Below, piece by piece: positions 1 to 11,055 of a DNA stretch of 64,000 nucleotides. Position 1 is the first letter of the stretch. Each line of letters opens with the position of its first letter. Source of the DNA: Brasenia schreberi (lineage: Eukaryota; Streptophyta; Magnoliopsida; Nymphaeales; Cabombaceae); NCBI GenBank assembly GCA_036023115.1, contig JAYKKT010000089.1:10938001-11002000 (forward strand), read 5' to 3'. Under the pieces are notes generated by a model. The model did not search any database. It was given only the letters and a program-made list of their open reading frames with translations, and had not been told where the DNA came from. Position numbers and translations under genes: made by a program.

Positions 1-1200
1 AGCACATTTCAATAGGACCGTATTTGTTTTACATCGTTAAAAGTATTACCATTGAGCAACATATTTTGCAAGAATATCATTAAACACAAAAAAGAAAATT
101 AAGTTCCAAGTAAAAAACTTACAGTAGCTGGCTCAGCAGACACCCGAAAAGGTTGAACAATCTCTGAATGCAAAACAGCAAAAGCTGAACAAACTAGAGG
201 TTCTAAAATAACAGATTGTGAAACGTGCACCACTTGATGCTTGTTTGAAACAGGCCACCCATCACAAAACTGCCAACTGAATATCGGTCATCATGAAAAC
301 CACAAAATCGACAACATATCTGATCCCAACTGTAACTAGTACCGTTTAGATTTCAGAAATCCTTACGAAAAATTCTTAGTACTTGCCCAAGTACCCATGT
401 CAATAGGAAGGCAATTGACATGCGCTCCGCCGATTTCATCTTCTAATTGGTTATGATTTGAGGAACCTCAGCAATGCTCCAACTCACAACACTGAGCATT
501 CCTAAACCAAATGATGCACCATCTTTAAAATCACAAAGACAGTAGTTCAAGTAAACGCGAGCCCATTCCCAACATCGCTTGCTGTTTGGGCACATTGTCA
601 CTGATCCCGCAACACCAAGCATCATACCTCAACACACAACTGCAAGAAAAAGGAGGGATATAAAATGAAGAAGATGAAGAAGAAGAAAAGGAAATACACC
701 AAGAAATGTCTGATAAGAGGGTTGATGCCAGAGTATATACAAAGCATATTCCACACTCGTCCCTGGAAACAAAAGACAATAACCCAAACGAAGGAAAATA
801 ATCTACTCTGATTGTTATCTAACAATCCAAAGAAAATGACACTCTGACCAGATTCTTTGAGCTAAAAGATGCGTTTATCTGGAACCAAAAACCACCGACC
901 CAATTGTTTATAAAGCTCATTTACTCTTATAGTTGCGCAGACTTTCTTTTTGAGACAACAGAACTTTAACTCCACAACACAAGGTACCACTTTTCCTCTA
1001 AAATTAATCCGGTATATTATTCTATAACGGAAACGCAAAAACCAAGATTATACTCAAAAAATTCCACCCTCAGCCAAAGATCTTATCACCACCAAACGAG
1101 TGAAGAACCTACAAACGACCATCGTATGCCAAAGAATACCTCAATCGACTCCGTTTCTGGGAAATCAGACTAGAAAATCCATGCTTTTAATTCTTTCTGT
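1..1200. other. Intergenic, no gene recognised
   Basis: Several short open frames occur here, none over about 110 residues. None resembles a known family or shows coherent splice structure. A purine-rich tract lies near 660-700. I see no repeat with clear ends. Confidence 0.5.
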
Positions 1201-1215
1201 GACATAAATTTATGC

Positions 1216-1248
1216 GCCGACCCCATCTGAAAAGGCTTAGTTGTTGTT
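1216..1248 (+). mobile_element. 33-bp RTE LINE 3' tail with perfect target-site duplications
   Basis: The insert reads gccgaccccatct...aaaggcttagttgttgtt. This is the extreme 3' end of the RTE family seen full length at 60.6-63.9 kb. It is flanked by the identical 15-mer gacataaatttatgc at 1201-1215 and 1249-1263. The arrangement is that of target-primed reverse transcription that stopped after about 33 nt. The boundaries are uncertain by 1-2 bases because the tail and the duplication share a t/g. Confidence 0.88.
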
Positions 1249-1263
1249 GACATAAATTTATGC

Positions 1264-2970
1264 CCCAACATTTACTCGCTCGCCATTTGTAGAAAGAAAA
1301 GAAACTTTCTATAAAAGCATCGATGCAAATAAACCTGCACTAATGTTCCCATCGGATACTAAGGATACATAAAGGAAATCATATCGAATATGCAAAAATC
1401 AGAACCAAGAAAACCATTTTGGTGTTTCAAGGACTAACGTCGTACCAGGCGACGCAGAAAACTGGTGGATGCGCAGGGATTGAAGCAAAAACGAAATTGA
1501 GAACAGTGTGAAACATTCAATTGAGAAGGAATAGGAATCAAGAGGGAGCCTCTTTTTGGTATGATGTGATTTTGGGCCATGCTACGCTCACCAGGTGCCG
1601 CACACAGACGGAAGGTTTTTGCATGATGACAAGCGAGACGTGGGTGATGGAAGGAAACGCCAGCAAATAGCAATCTCTTCATATTCTCCTTCAAAGCAAA
1701 GTTGTAAGCAGAGTCATGGAGAACCTTTGCATGCTCAAAGGAACGAGTGACGAAAATTATGATCAATTGACAACCTTGATTCTTCTGGTGGACCCTCGTA
1801 TGGCTCCTCTTCAGACACTAGGTTTAGCGTTTGATTTCATTCATGGAACTTATTTACAATCGACGTTAAAACGTTTCCAAGTGTTCCGATTTTTAATATT
1901 TAAAACTTACAAACAGTGTTCTTTTATATTTGAACGTGATCACAAAGATAGTATGAAGATGGCAGATAACTTCTGATAGTGTCAATCTTAAGGGTAGCAC
2001 GCCTCACTCATGCCCAACAGGGGTGTTAAAGGAACCAATTAATCGAACCAAACCGGATTTCTTTTGCTACGTGGTTTGGTTTGGTAAGCTTTAACCAAGA
2101 AAGAAAATTTCTGGCGTGATTCACTGTTCGAAGGTATATATGCACTGAAGGCCCATATAAATTTTGTTCTAGACCCACTTTTATTGAGTGTTAATAGTAC
2201 ACTGTTTTTTACTAAACATATATCATTTGTATCATTTTTTTCAAAATTGTTCTCTTTTATTTTTCAACCTTTTTATTGCGGACATCATTTTCTAAACGTG
2301 CTTAAAATGCGTTATATGAAAATAATAGATGCACCTTGAAGAATAACGTGTAGTGAAAGCATATAAAATTCGTTTTCGATGTATCTCATTATAAGTCGCT
2401 TATTTCTTGTCTTGCTTGAAATGTTCATCAAGGCCGACGATTTATCGATTTTTCATGAGATCCCATCGATTTCTCCTTCTTTTTATCGATTTCTCTTTTC
2501 TCTTCCCCATAATAATCCCTATGCTTCTCCTTTCTTTCCAGGCTCTTTCTCGATCTCTTTTAATTTTCTTTTAATTTTATTATCACTCTTGATCATTTGA
2601 TTTTTTTTTCTATAACTCGTTTTCTCATTTTTTTCAAAACTTCGTAAATGGTTGCTTGATCTTTTTATCGATCTCTTTCGATCTTTATTTCCAGTTATTC
2701 TCAATTTTATCCCGATCTAAACATCTACAATAAAGATAATTTGAGATTTTAAAAAAAAGTGGGTTAGGTTCAAGCTTGACGATTAACCAAACCATAAACT
2801 CCTTGGTCCAAGTCAATCTAAAAAATCTTTTGGGATGAGGTGAACTTTATTTGGAGGAAAATGCTAACTAGGGCAGCGTCTGCCTTAAAAATACTTAATA
2901 AATTTCTAAATTTTATATTTTAAGACTTCAACTGTAGATCCACACCATGTACGAAAATAGAGTTCCGATA
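1264..2970. other. Intergenic, AT-rich, no gene recognised
   Basis: The open frames at 1434-1766 (minus), 1716-1976 and 2379-2600 (plus) have no family signature. The stretch 2430-2700 is pyrimidine-rich with repeated atcgattt words and looks like simple decayed sequence. Confidence 0.45.
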
Positions 2971-3100
2971 ATTAGCTCACTCAACGGTAGGGCGCTCTAA
3001 TGCCAAATTACTGCTGGTGGGGAGTTCTACTCCAAGAGGGTGCATGCGTGGATGTGTGTTAGGCTTCGGCCTCCTCTTGTAAAAAAAGAAAAAAGAAAAC
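2971..3100 (+). repeat. tRNA-derived SINE
   Basis: The head carries box-A-like text (agctcactcaacggtag) and box-B-like text (ggggagttctactcc). It is followed by a body ending ggcttcggcctcctcttgt and an A-rich tail. The same tail recurs on both strands across the window (18.5, 19.1, 20.4, 40.4, 50.9, 56.9, 60.0 kb). It is not a tRNA gene: there is no cloverleaf beyond the promoter boxes. Confidence 0.7.
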
Positions 3101-3589
3101 ATAAAGCAAGATTCAGCAACTTGAATTCGGTCTTGAAGGTAGACCGTCCAAGCTTTGTTTGAATAAACCTGTCAGTAACAGCAGATACTGTATGCATGCT
3201 GAAGGTTGGAACCAAACCAAGAACCGTACATGTATCAGTATCCATCATCTAGAAGTAATCTGAAAAGAACCACAAGGAAATGAGTACCAAATCTTACTGA
3301 AGTAAAGATATGATGAGCAAGTTTTTCTCACCAAACAGCATGAATCCCAAATACACGTTTACCAAATCAAAATAGAAAGTTTACACTCTTACTCATCTAT
3401 CTTGGGGTGTATTTAGAAAATACTGGCATTGATAGTCCAGAAATCCAAAAGAATCTTGAGAATTTTCTGGTCAAGCAATGAATGTAAAACTGCAAGAACT
3501 TGCCAACGAACAAAGAGCACAAGTTGTACAATGAAGATGATATAACTATACCACGACAAGTGGTTTGAGGAAGAACGACAACAACTGCA

Positions 3590-5219
3590 ATATCTTCAGT
3601 TCAGTCTGTCTTCGCCTTCTCTTTGATCTCCTTCACAGTTGAACATATTCACCATTTGATTCTTCTTGTATTGGCTTTTCCTTCACCATGGCTCGCAAAT
3701 CAGATGAATCTTCCTGATCATGTTCATCTGCCTTACGCTTCTTTTTATGGCCATCCACCTTATGCTTCTTCTTAATCTTATGACCCTCGGGTTTTAGACT
3801 GTCCTGAAGCGACAACAGTGTCTTCTGTTTGCGGTTGTGCCTTCTGTGTTTCGAGATATTGTATTCCTCTGACCTGCAAGGAGCTAGCTTCTTCAATGCG
3901 CGATACTGATTCAAATCCTTCATCCAGCTCTTTCTCCAGAGAAAGTTGACTTTCTTTTTCTTCTTACCTCCAGATTCGAGCTCCTTTTGACCACCATCTG
4001 CTTCTCCAATAGCTTCCATCTCATTAGCAGCGCCTCAGAAGTACTACCTTGCTTACGCTTCAGAATTCAGTCCCTTGTTGCCAAAAATCCTTCACCAAGC
4101 CCGTATTCATCCCATCCTTTTGGCAGCCCGAGCAATTCATCCTCTTTCTCAAAATCTGGTTTCTCTAGATCATCAACCCCATCACTGTGAAAATCAGCAT
4201 CAGAATCTTCTGCTTCATAATACTTTTCATCAAAGGCCTATTTCACTTAAGACCAAATCTTTCTCTCCCGAAATCCCAGCTACATACGAATTCCCTCAAG
4301 CTTCTCCTGCTTTTTGACGTTCTTCACTCGAGTTCTTCCTTTCAATCTCTGCTTGTGCCAACCGTTCCTTTTCCCTCATCTTCTGATATTTCCTGGCAGC
4401 CATTCTTCATGACGGATCCTTCAATCCGCCTTGAAAAACCCACAACCTGATCTTGGCACCTTCTTCCAATCTAAAATTATATTCTGCCTCATACCTGTCT
4501 TACTACTCCAATGCTTCTTCATCCTTCAAAAGGCCAATGTCTTCTCCTAAAACATTTTTCTCATCATCTTTACAAATTCATTGCTTGTTCGGAAGTTAAT
4601 CTTTCCAGAAAGCTGTCTCATCTGGATTATCATTGCTGAAACACTCATCAAGAATTTTTGCAATTTTCTCATCACTGTCATCGATCTCATTTTCCTTTTG
4701 GTTTTATTTTCTTTGAAAAGTCACCCTCGTCTTCCTTGAAAGCCTCTCAGCAGTCAAGACAGCCTGACCATTTTCAGGAGCCAATTTTGGTAGACTATCT
4801 TCCATTTCTGGACGATTAGCCATGAGTCTCTTAGCAACTACATCTTTAAGATAGAGAGGCTTCTCTATATGATCCTTTGTTCTTGTATATTCAGTTTCTG
4901 AATCATCATCTTCAGCATCCTCATCATCTGAAGGAAACAGTTTCACATTCTTCTGAAAAGGAGAAGGATCATTCACCTTGGCAAGAACCTCATAACTTTA
5001 TATCTTCTTAGGCAACAGGATTCCTTCATCATCCTCTGTTTCAGCATCTGAAGAACTTTCAGAGTCTCACCTGCAAGACCGTGTTTCTGTAACTCCTGAA
5101 GCCACTGCAAGTCCTGCCTTTATTGTATTCATACTTGCGAGCAACCCCTTTGTTGCCCTTAATCTTGGAAATTTCATTTACATCATCCCCGTTTCCTTCA
5201 AACAAATCTAGTGTCATCC
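3590..5219 (-). pseudogene. Decayed KRI1 (ribosome biogenesis) copy
   Basis: Read on the minus strand, conceptual frames follow the nucleolar KRI1 family from N to C terminus. They start near MTLDLFEG, then EISKI with ARKYEYNK, then WLQELQKHGL. An acidic stretch and KPLYLKDVVAKRLM follow (4704-4976), then YEAEYNFRLEE, AQAEIERK, LLGLPKGWDEYG, and the C-terminal LNQYRALKKLAPCRSEEY (3633-4019) with a lysine-rich end. Reading needs several frame changes and crosses in-frame stops, for example after LLPKKI, after VTFQRK and after GEYVQL. No intron-like gap interrupts the homology, which fits a retrocopy, but I see no clear poly(A) tract or target duplication. KRI1 proteins act in 40S subunit maturation; this copy cannot encode one. 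Confidence 0.85.
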
Positions 5220-5999
5220 TGACAACCAACAATCAGATCATAATCTGAAACAAAAAATTGCAAGTTAGTATAAGATATCAAAAGGTATAGAGATCAGCAT
5301 CTTGTAACGTTGCATCTAGTTTTGTCACACAAAACAAGTCACTTAATTGCTGTCAAAAAGGTGTTTTCAAGTTGAATAATTTCAAACAAAAACAAAATAT
5401 AAATTTCAAATGATGGAAAATTCTAGCCATACAACATGCCATATTAGCCACACACAACTGACATGAATATCTCAAGTTCTTCCTCTTCTAGGGCCTGTCT
5501 GAATAGAAAAAGCCCAAAAATCCTTCTCATTTGGTTTAAGAAGCCTGAATCGATAACTATTACAGCCAAAACAATTTGAGTGGAAGCCTCAATGTATGAC
5601 ATCACTCATAACCAACCCCATACAAAACCTATATCTATATACACAAACACCAACATTCAAAGAACCGTGCCAAACGGCATGCCTATAGAGAGTGTTATCG
5701 TGATATTACACAGCAACCATAATTTTCCCATATAAAACAATTGAAGTTAAACGTGACAACCATTGTGCAAGTTTACTTGAATTCACTCCATGGTAAAAGA
5801 ACAGTATTATAATGAACAAGCTAGCATGCCTCTTTGTTTCAACTCTGAGATTGCCAAAATAAATTTTGAAGGACATAATAGATAATGCTATCTTGGTTAT
5901 AAAAATATGTTCAAGAGAGATAATTTCGTTTGGAATGGTACACTACCAGAACCTTTTAAATCTTCAAGAGGCAGGAGGCAAGGACATTGGATTTCGCCT
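5220..5999. other. Intergenic, no gene recognised
   Basis: This is AT-rich sequence with no long open frame. It could include decayed flank of the KRI1 copy. Confidence 0.45.
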
Positions 6000-6212
6000 G
6001 ATAAGAAGAACCCGTAAGAAGGTATGAAAACTAGATTTTGAAAATATTAAAAGAGGTAGAGGACGACCACAAAATTGGAAAGAAACAATAAAGAATGATC
6101 TAGCATATTGTGAGTTAACTGCTAACATGGCACATGATAGGGCTCTGTGGAAACAAAGAATCCATGTAGCCGACCCTGTCTAGTATGGGAAAAGGCTTAG
6201 TTGTTGTTGTTG
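6000..6212 (+). mobile_element. 5'-truncated RTE LINE, last ~210 bp
   Basis: The text gaagaacccgtaagaaggt, then aaaagaggtagaggacgacc, catgtagccgaccctgtcta and the tail gcttagttgttgttgttg all match the 3' end of the RTE at 60.6-63.9 kb. The 5' junction is approximate and I could not identify a target duplication. It sits immediately upstream of the L1 remnant. Confidence 0.85.
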
Positions 6213-6214
6213 CT

Positions 6215-6963
6215 AGTGGATCAAATGCCAGCAGTGTCTTGGCCAGAGGGTGAATAGTTTGAAGTCTGCTGCTATCTTTGTGTGAAAGAATGTGAGGCCA
6301 GCACCAGCAGGAGATCCTAGAACGGAATGGGATTCATGCTCACTGAGAATCTAGATAAGTAACTCGGAGTTCCGTTTCTAGATGGCTGTGCATAACTGAA
6401 ACCCTCGGCCCCTTACCACAGGAGGTTGATTGATGTGGTAGATAATGAATCCAATTTGAACCTTCAAATGTTTAGAACACTTCTACCTCAAAGTGTGATT
6501 GCGACAATCGGCAAGTGCTACACGCCAGATGCAGAGTTTGGTGACAACAAAAGCTGGTGGAGTCTTACTTCAGATGGGGCTTTCACGGTAGTCTCCACAT
6601 ATCAAGTTATGGTAGACATTGAAGAAGCTGCACGTACTGACCAATGAGACATAATTTGGAAATGGTAGTAGGAAACTGAGCGTGTTCGAGTATTCTTATG
6701 GCTGAGCCTCCATGACTGTCTATTAACCAATCAAGAAAGACAGAGAAGGCACCTCTCTTTAGATGTTGATTGTTCTATCTACAGTGTTGGTCATGAAAGT
6801 ACTCTCCATGCATTGCACACAAGAGCACTCGGAGTGTGTAGGATGGACTGCTACCACAGGAGGATTACGGTAACTTCTTTGGATCTACCTGGTTTTGCGG
6901 CAATAAAAAATCTGGATCCTGCAATGGGCTTGAAGTTCCATGGTCACTGGTATATGGATATAC
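6215..6963 (+). pseudogene. L1-type LINE remnant, zf-RVT region (left piece)
   Basis: The open frame 6426-6647 (LIDVVDNESNLNL, FRTLLPQSVIATIGKCY, WWSLTSDGAFTV) matches the segment that precedes the zf-RVT domain in plant L1 non-LTR elements. After stops the frame continues with IIWKW, RVRVFLWLSLHDCLLTNQ, ERQRRHLS and ESTLHAL, the usual zinc-knuckle region. One or more expected cysteines are lost. Upstream, GMGFMLTENLDK..LGVPFLDG is the preceding segment. The remnant is cut at 6963 by the palindromic element and resumes at 14486. Confidence 0.8.
6959..6963. repeat. 5-bp target-site duplication TATAC (left)
   Basis: TATAC at 6959-6963 is repeated at 14486-14490, immediately outside the TGTGAACACCC and GGATGTTTACA ends of the 7.52-kb element. 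L1 coding homology lies on both outer sides, so the pre-insertion site can be inferred as a single TATAC. Confidence 0.85.
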
Positions 6964-7750
6964 TGTGAACACCCAAAATTTTCTTTCAAAATTTTTATCC
7001 TTTAGGAAATTAGCCATTTTTGGCAATTTTGAGTTTCGAGTGAAAAAAGTATCAAACGAGCTTGTTTCGGTATCAAAATTTTGTGAAAGCTTTAAAATGA
7101 GAAAGAATGCTTCCCTTTCTGAAAATCTCGAATTTTGACAAAATTGGAAAAAAATGATGATTTTGCCCTCAGCACTGGAAAAACAAAATTTAGTTTACTT
7201 AAAGATTTATGTTGAAAATTTACCATTTGAAAAGAAATAGGCATTGAAAAGATAAGTCGACACTTGAAAAGGAAGGTGGGCACCCAGAAAGAAAAGCGGG
7301 TGTTAAAAAGGAAAAGTGAGCTTCCCACAAAGAAAAGCTCGTACCTCGGAAGAAATCAATTCCAGAGGGTAAAGTTGATACCACCAAGAGAAATGAAGGA
7401 TTGAAGCAAGAACGATAGCTTCAAAAAAGAAAGGTTTGATATTGAACGCATTTCGTAACATGTCCATGTTATGTTTGGTAATTAAGTGTACTCTGATATG
7501 CATGTATGTGTTACTGTTATGTTACTTTGATGTTAAGAATAATGTTAATGTTCCAACACTCATGAAAGAAATCCAGCAAGCATGAAAGTTGGTTTTTCAA
7601 AAGCATAACATAGGCCTATTTGAATACTTTCATAATAGATAGGCATGAACATGTAACATAATCACTTTCACAGCACATGCACAGATAACGGGGGATTGTT
7701 TGAATACTCTTATACATGTAGTATTAAGACATTCAGTTGAGATCATGTGA
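6964..7750 (+). repeat. Outer left arm of the palindrome
   Basis: This starts TGTGAACACCC and is the reverse complement of 13685-14485. Shared landmarks are ttaggaaattag, tttttggcaattt, gccctcagcactggaaaa, ggaaggtgggc, tgatgttatgttactttgatg and cattcagttgagatcat, after which the arms diverge into separate cargo. The short open frames inside have no recognisable product. Confidence 0.85.
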
Positions 7751-8012
7751 AATCATCAGTTCCTTAGAAGCTGTTATTAATAGTGTTTTGCTTTGATCAT
7801 GCTGAATTTCCAAATTGGCTTCGTTACGTAACAAAAATGTTTTCACCAAAACCAAAACGAATTTTGAAGTGCTACTATGCTGCAGCTCCACCTTGTTACG
7901 TGCAGGTCAATAGGATCAAGTGGTTGTAACAGCGATAAAGAGTTTGCCAATGAAATCCGTTTCTGTAACACGAGGTTCATCATGAACTATCAAGGCAGAA
8001 AAATGCACTTCG

Positions 8013-8183
8013 ATGACAGATAACAGAAGGATCAGGCACTCAACTTTCGTGTGTCTAAAGCCAACAAATCTAGAATTGGAGAAAGAGTTGGAAGCAGAGG
8101 TTGCACAACTAGAAAAACGAAGGAAAGATATCAAAGCTAAATGGAAGAAGGTAAAGCGGGGGGAATTGTTGCAATCTGCATAA
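8013..8183 (+). pseudogene. 56-residue coiled-coil fragment, unidentified cargo
   Basis: An open frame from ATG at 8013 encodes 56 residues with a charged heptad-like core ([27 protein letters not shown]) before a stop at 8181-8183. It overlaps the start of the REC-type homology in another frame and has no counterpart in the right arm. It may be a separate captured exon. I do not recognise the parent gene. Confidence 0.4.
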
Positions 8184-8203
8184 GGTGCTATCACTATGGA
8201 ACA

Positions 8204-8930
8204 TCCAGGGCCGCACTAAATAAAGGAAAACTCGATGATGCAGTGAACTATGGAACGAAGGCACTCTCAAAACTTTTAGCAGTCTGTGGCCCCTATCATC
8301 GCATGACTGCTGATGCTCATAGCCTTTTGGCCGTGGTGCTTTATCATACGGGAGATTTTAATCAGGCAGCCTTATATCAGCAAAAGTCCTTGGATATAAA
8401 CGAGAGGGAGTTGGGACTTGACCACCCTGATACAATGAAAAGCTACGGCAATCTTTCAGTTTTCTACTACCGTCTGCAATATACTGAATTGGCTTTAGAC
8501 AATGATGGAAGAACTGAGAAATGTTCATACTGCTCTCAGATATCTACATGATGCCCTTAAATGCAATAAAGATTGCTTGGAGCTGACCACATACAAACTG
8601 CTGCAAGCTATCATGCCATAGCCATTGCTCTTTCATTAATGGAAGCATATGCACTTAGTGTCCAACAAGAACGAACAACTCTACAGATACTTAAAGCTAA
8701 ACTAGGAACTGAAGATCTTCGCACTCAGGATGCTGCTGCCTGGTTAGAATCTGTTGAATCCAAGAATATGGAGCAGCAAGAAGCTGCATGTAGTGGCACA
8801 CCGAAGCCTGATGCAACCATAGCAAGCAAAGGTCACCTGAGTGTGTGGGATCTCCCTGACTACATAAATCCTGATGTGGAGGTAAAAGGAAGAGATCTTC
8901 AAAAGAAACAGCTTCAAGCGTTGGCATCAT
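8204..8930 (+). pseudogene. REC/TSS-type TPR protein fragment (captured)
   Basis: Residues from [19 protein letters not shown] through [57 protein letters not shown] and [11 protein letters not shown] follow the TPR block of the REDUCED CHLOROPLAST COVERAGE/TSS family. These are Clu-related proteins; in Arabidopsis they set the cell volume occupied by chloroplasts. The frame then breaks. [20 protein letters not shown] appears in another frame, and about 27-30 residues normally lying between these blocks (the segment around CGPSHPNTAATY) are absent. Homology resumes with [52 protein letters not shown] and [13 protein letters not shown], fading near 8930. The fragment lacks the Clu domains and cannot be functional. 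It lies on the plus strand, pointing to the centre of the palindrome. Confidence 0.85.
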
Positions 8931-9035
8931 TATGGCGCATTTTCAGAGGTCGAAAGTGGAATCCTCTGCGAAAAAGATATAGATCGTTATGCACCACAGT
9001 GTGTATCTACGTTGCCATTGAAAATGGAGAAGAAT

Positions 9036-9119
9036 GCTGTAGCAAGGGGTTCATTTTCCACTTCACATACCAGCTCATGCTGTAGCAAGGGGTTCATTTT
9101 CCACTTCACATACCAGCTC
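9036..9119 (+). repeat. 43-bp tandem duplication at the end of the left cargo
   Basis: Two nearly identical copies begin gctgtagcaaggggttcatt at 9036 and 9079. They lie between the REC-type fragment and the inner arm and are absent from the right arm. Confidence 0.8.
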
Positions 9120-9160
9120 TAGCTTGCGACATATTGGTGAAGGTTCTGAAGATACATTTC

Positions 9161-10993
9161 ACAAACCAGCAGTCAGCCGGGAGCATTGTTACGTCCAAGA
9201 TGTTCAAACAAAAGCTCATCGACAACTGAATTTCTTATCTCAAGAAATAAGTTCCCCATTGCAAAGTAGGTTATGATGATCATGACACACCTAGATATGA
9301 AGAAACCAAGCATGATTATTTAGCTAACAAATAACGTTCAAGGCTTACCCAACTCAGATGAAATCAAAGGAGGATCATGCTTATCAAATACAGATAACGT
9401 TCAAGACTTACCTAACTCAGATGAAATCAAAGGATGATCATGCTTATCAAATACATATAACGTTCAAGGCTTACCCAACTCAGATGAAATAAAAAAGAAG
9501 ATCATGCTTATCAAATACAGATAACGTTCAAGGCTTACCTAACTCAGATGAAATCAAAGGAGGATCATGCTTATCAAGTACAGATCACGTTCAAGATCAT
9601 CCAACTCAGATGAGATCAGGTGGAAGATCGAGCTTATCAAAACAGAAACAGAATCAGGATCGAACTTATCCAAAAGGCTCTTCCAGGTGCTGCAAAGGCC
9701 ATCAACCAACGATCAACCAAGGATCAACCATCCACCAGAGAAATCCAGTCCGTGAACAGTGAAATAGAGAGAGAAAGAGGGAAAAAGGGACGAGAAGAAG
9801 AAGAAAGAAAGGTCGGCCCTGTTCCGACCATCATTCGAAAGAGCTTCTCATCCACGTTTCTCTTAATTCTATAGGTTAGAATCGTCCATGGTATGATTAT
9901 GATCCATGAAAATTGAAATTTTACAGATTTTGCAAAGAAATGTACAGGAACCGAATTACAACCCATGTTCATGACCCATGTCAATGCAAAACATTAGTAT
10001 TTTCTTCATGAACGAGATAAACACCACATATTTGTATGATTTCTATAAATGTTAGGACTGGTTACAGGTTGAGAATCATTCCAAACTTAAATTTTCTGCG
10101 ATTCTGAATTCTGAAACTGCATGATCACGCACGTCTGGACACAAAATTGTTCTGAACAAACGACTAACCCAATTGAATCGATTTTTTGTACGTCCAATCT
10201 ACACATATCAAAGATCATTAGATAAAATTTTGAAGATTTTATATGATCGTTTGCTTAGCCAATTAGATCCGTGAATTTTAGCAAAAATCAGATTCTGTTT
10301 TACAGAAACAGAATGTTGAGAAACAGACCCCTGTTCTTTTATTCATATCTCTGAAAATACTGAGTGTAATTTCATGAAAATTGATTCTCTGAAAAGCTAA
10401 CATCCGTAGCTTTCCAACAAAACAAATTTTGTTGAATTTAGATGTCTGAGTGCAGAGATATGGCTGTTTTTCTGAGCCTCTGACTCACAGAAACAGAACT
10501 GTTCCGAGTTTCTGAAATGTCTCTGATTCTGGATTTAGTTCTCAGAATTTATAGAAGAAAACTGCAAAATAAAAATATATTATGATTCTACACACATACA
10601 TCTTGCTTCTATAAAAATTTTAGAATTTTTGCAGATTCGAAAGTATTTTTAAAACGGAAGTATTTTTAAAAATTCAGAGAACAGGTCTTTGAAACTGAAT
10701 AGGTTCTGCAATTTTAAGAATCTGAAAATTTTCAAAAATCAGGAACTAGAAATCAGGAACTTAGGCACAAATCCTGAAACTTGTAAGATCTGATTTGTAC
10801 TTTTTCAAATTTAACGGATTCAAACACTTTTCAAGCATCTAGGCTGACCCTTGAGGCTTGAGCGCCGATTAAATAAGGCCTACGACGAAAAGATCTCACT
10901 TGTCCACAATCGTCTTTAAAAGTCAGAAAATCAGAATTTGTTAGCTTTAGCAAACTAACTGACATGCTCGCGCAACACGACATAGTTCGAGAG
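9161..10993 (+). repeat. Inner left arm of the palindrome
   Basis: This is the reverse complement of 11056-12813. It starts at acaaaccagcagtcagccgg and ends at ttcgagag. In order it holds a 63-bp tandem array, a region matching the TATA box of the right arm (here eroded to ttatccaaaaggc, about 9667), leader text with a purine-rich stretch (9760-9820), a possible splice donor (ctataggttag, about 9870), and about 1.1 kb of AT-rich intron-like sequence to the spacer. Confidence 0.85.
9331..9625 (+). repeat. 63-bp tandem repeat array, ~4.5 copies
   Basis: Units start ataacgttcaaggcttacc at 9331, 9394, 9457 and 9521, with a diverged partial unit from 9584. Spacing is 63-64 bp. The array sits 50-350 bp upstream of the eroded TATA position, as enhancer-like repeats do in LTR U3 regions. 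The right arm has a shorter, diverged counterpart at about 12403-12650 built on gataagcttgatc words. Confidence 0.85.
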
Positions 10994-11055
10994 CTTAATT
11001 TCAAATCCTAAAAGATTTTGAAATAAAAATTCACGTCTACAAATCTGGTTGTGGA
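10994..11055. other. 62-bp spacer at the centre of the palindrome
   Basis: This is the unpaired sequence between the inverted arms, flanked by cgagag (ending 10993) and ctctcg (from 11056). It is AT-rich with no motif I recognise. It would form the loop of a hairpin transcript. Confidence 0.8.

Noticed and set aside
2971..3045. Possible tRNA gene (box A and box B present)
   Set aside because: The body and A-rich tail, and many diverged copies with the same 3' word, show a tRNA-derived SINE; no cloverleaf closes.
8141..9085. Two ORFs as a functional TPR gene
   Set aside because: They lack the rest of the REC/Clu protein, are frame-broken with a missing block, and sit inside a mobile element arm.
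9331..9625. Regularly spaced direct repeats resembling a CRISPR array
   Set aside because: The units are contiguous 63-bp tandem repeats without unique spacers, in a plant transposon arm.
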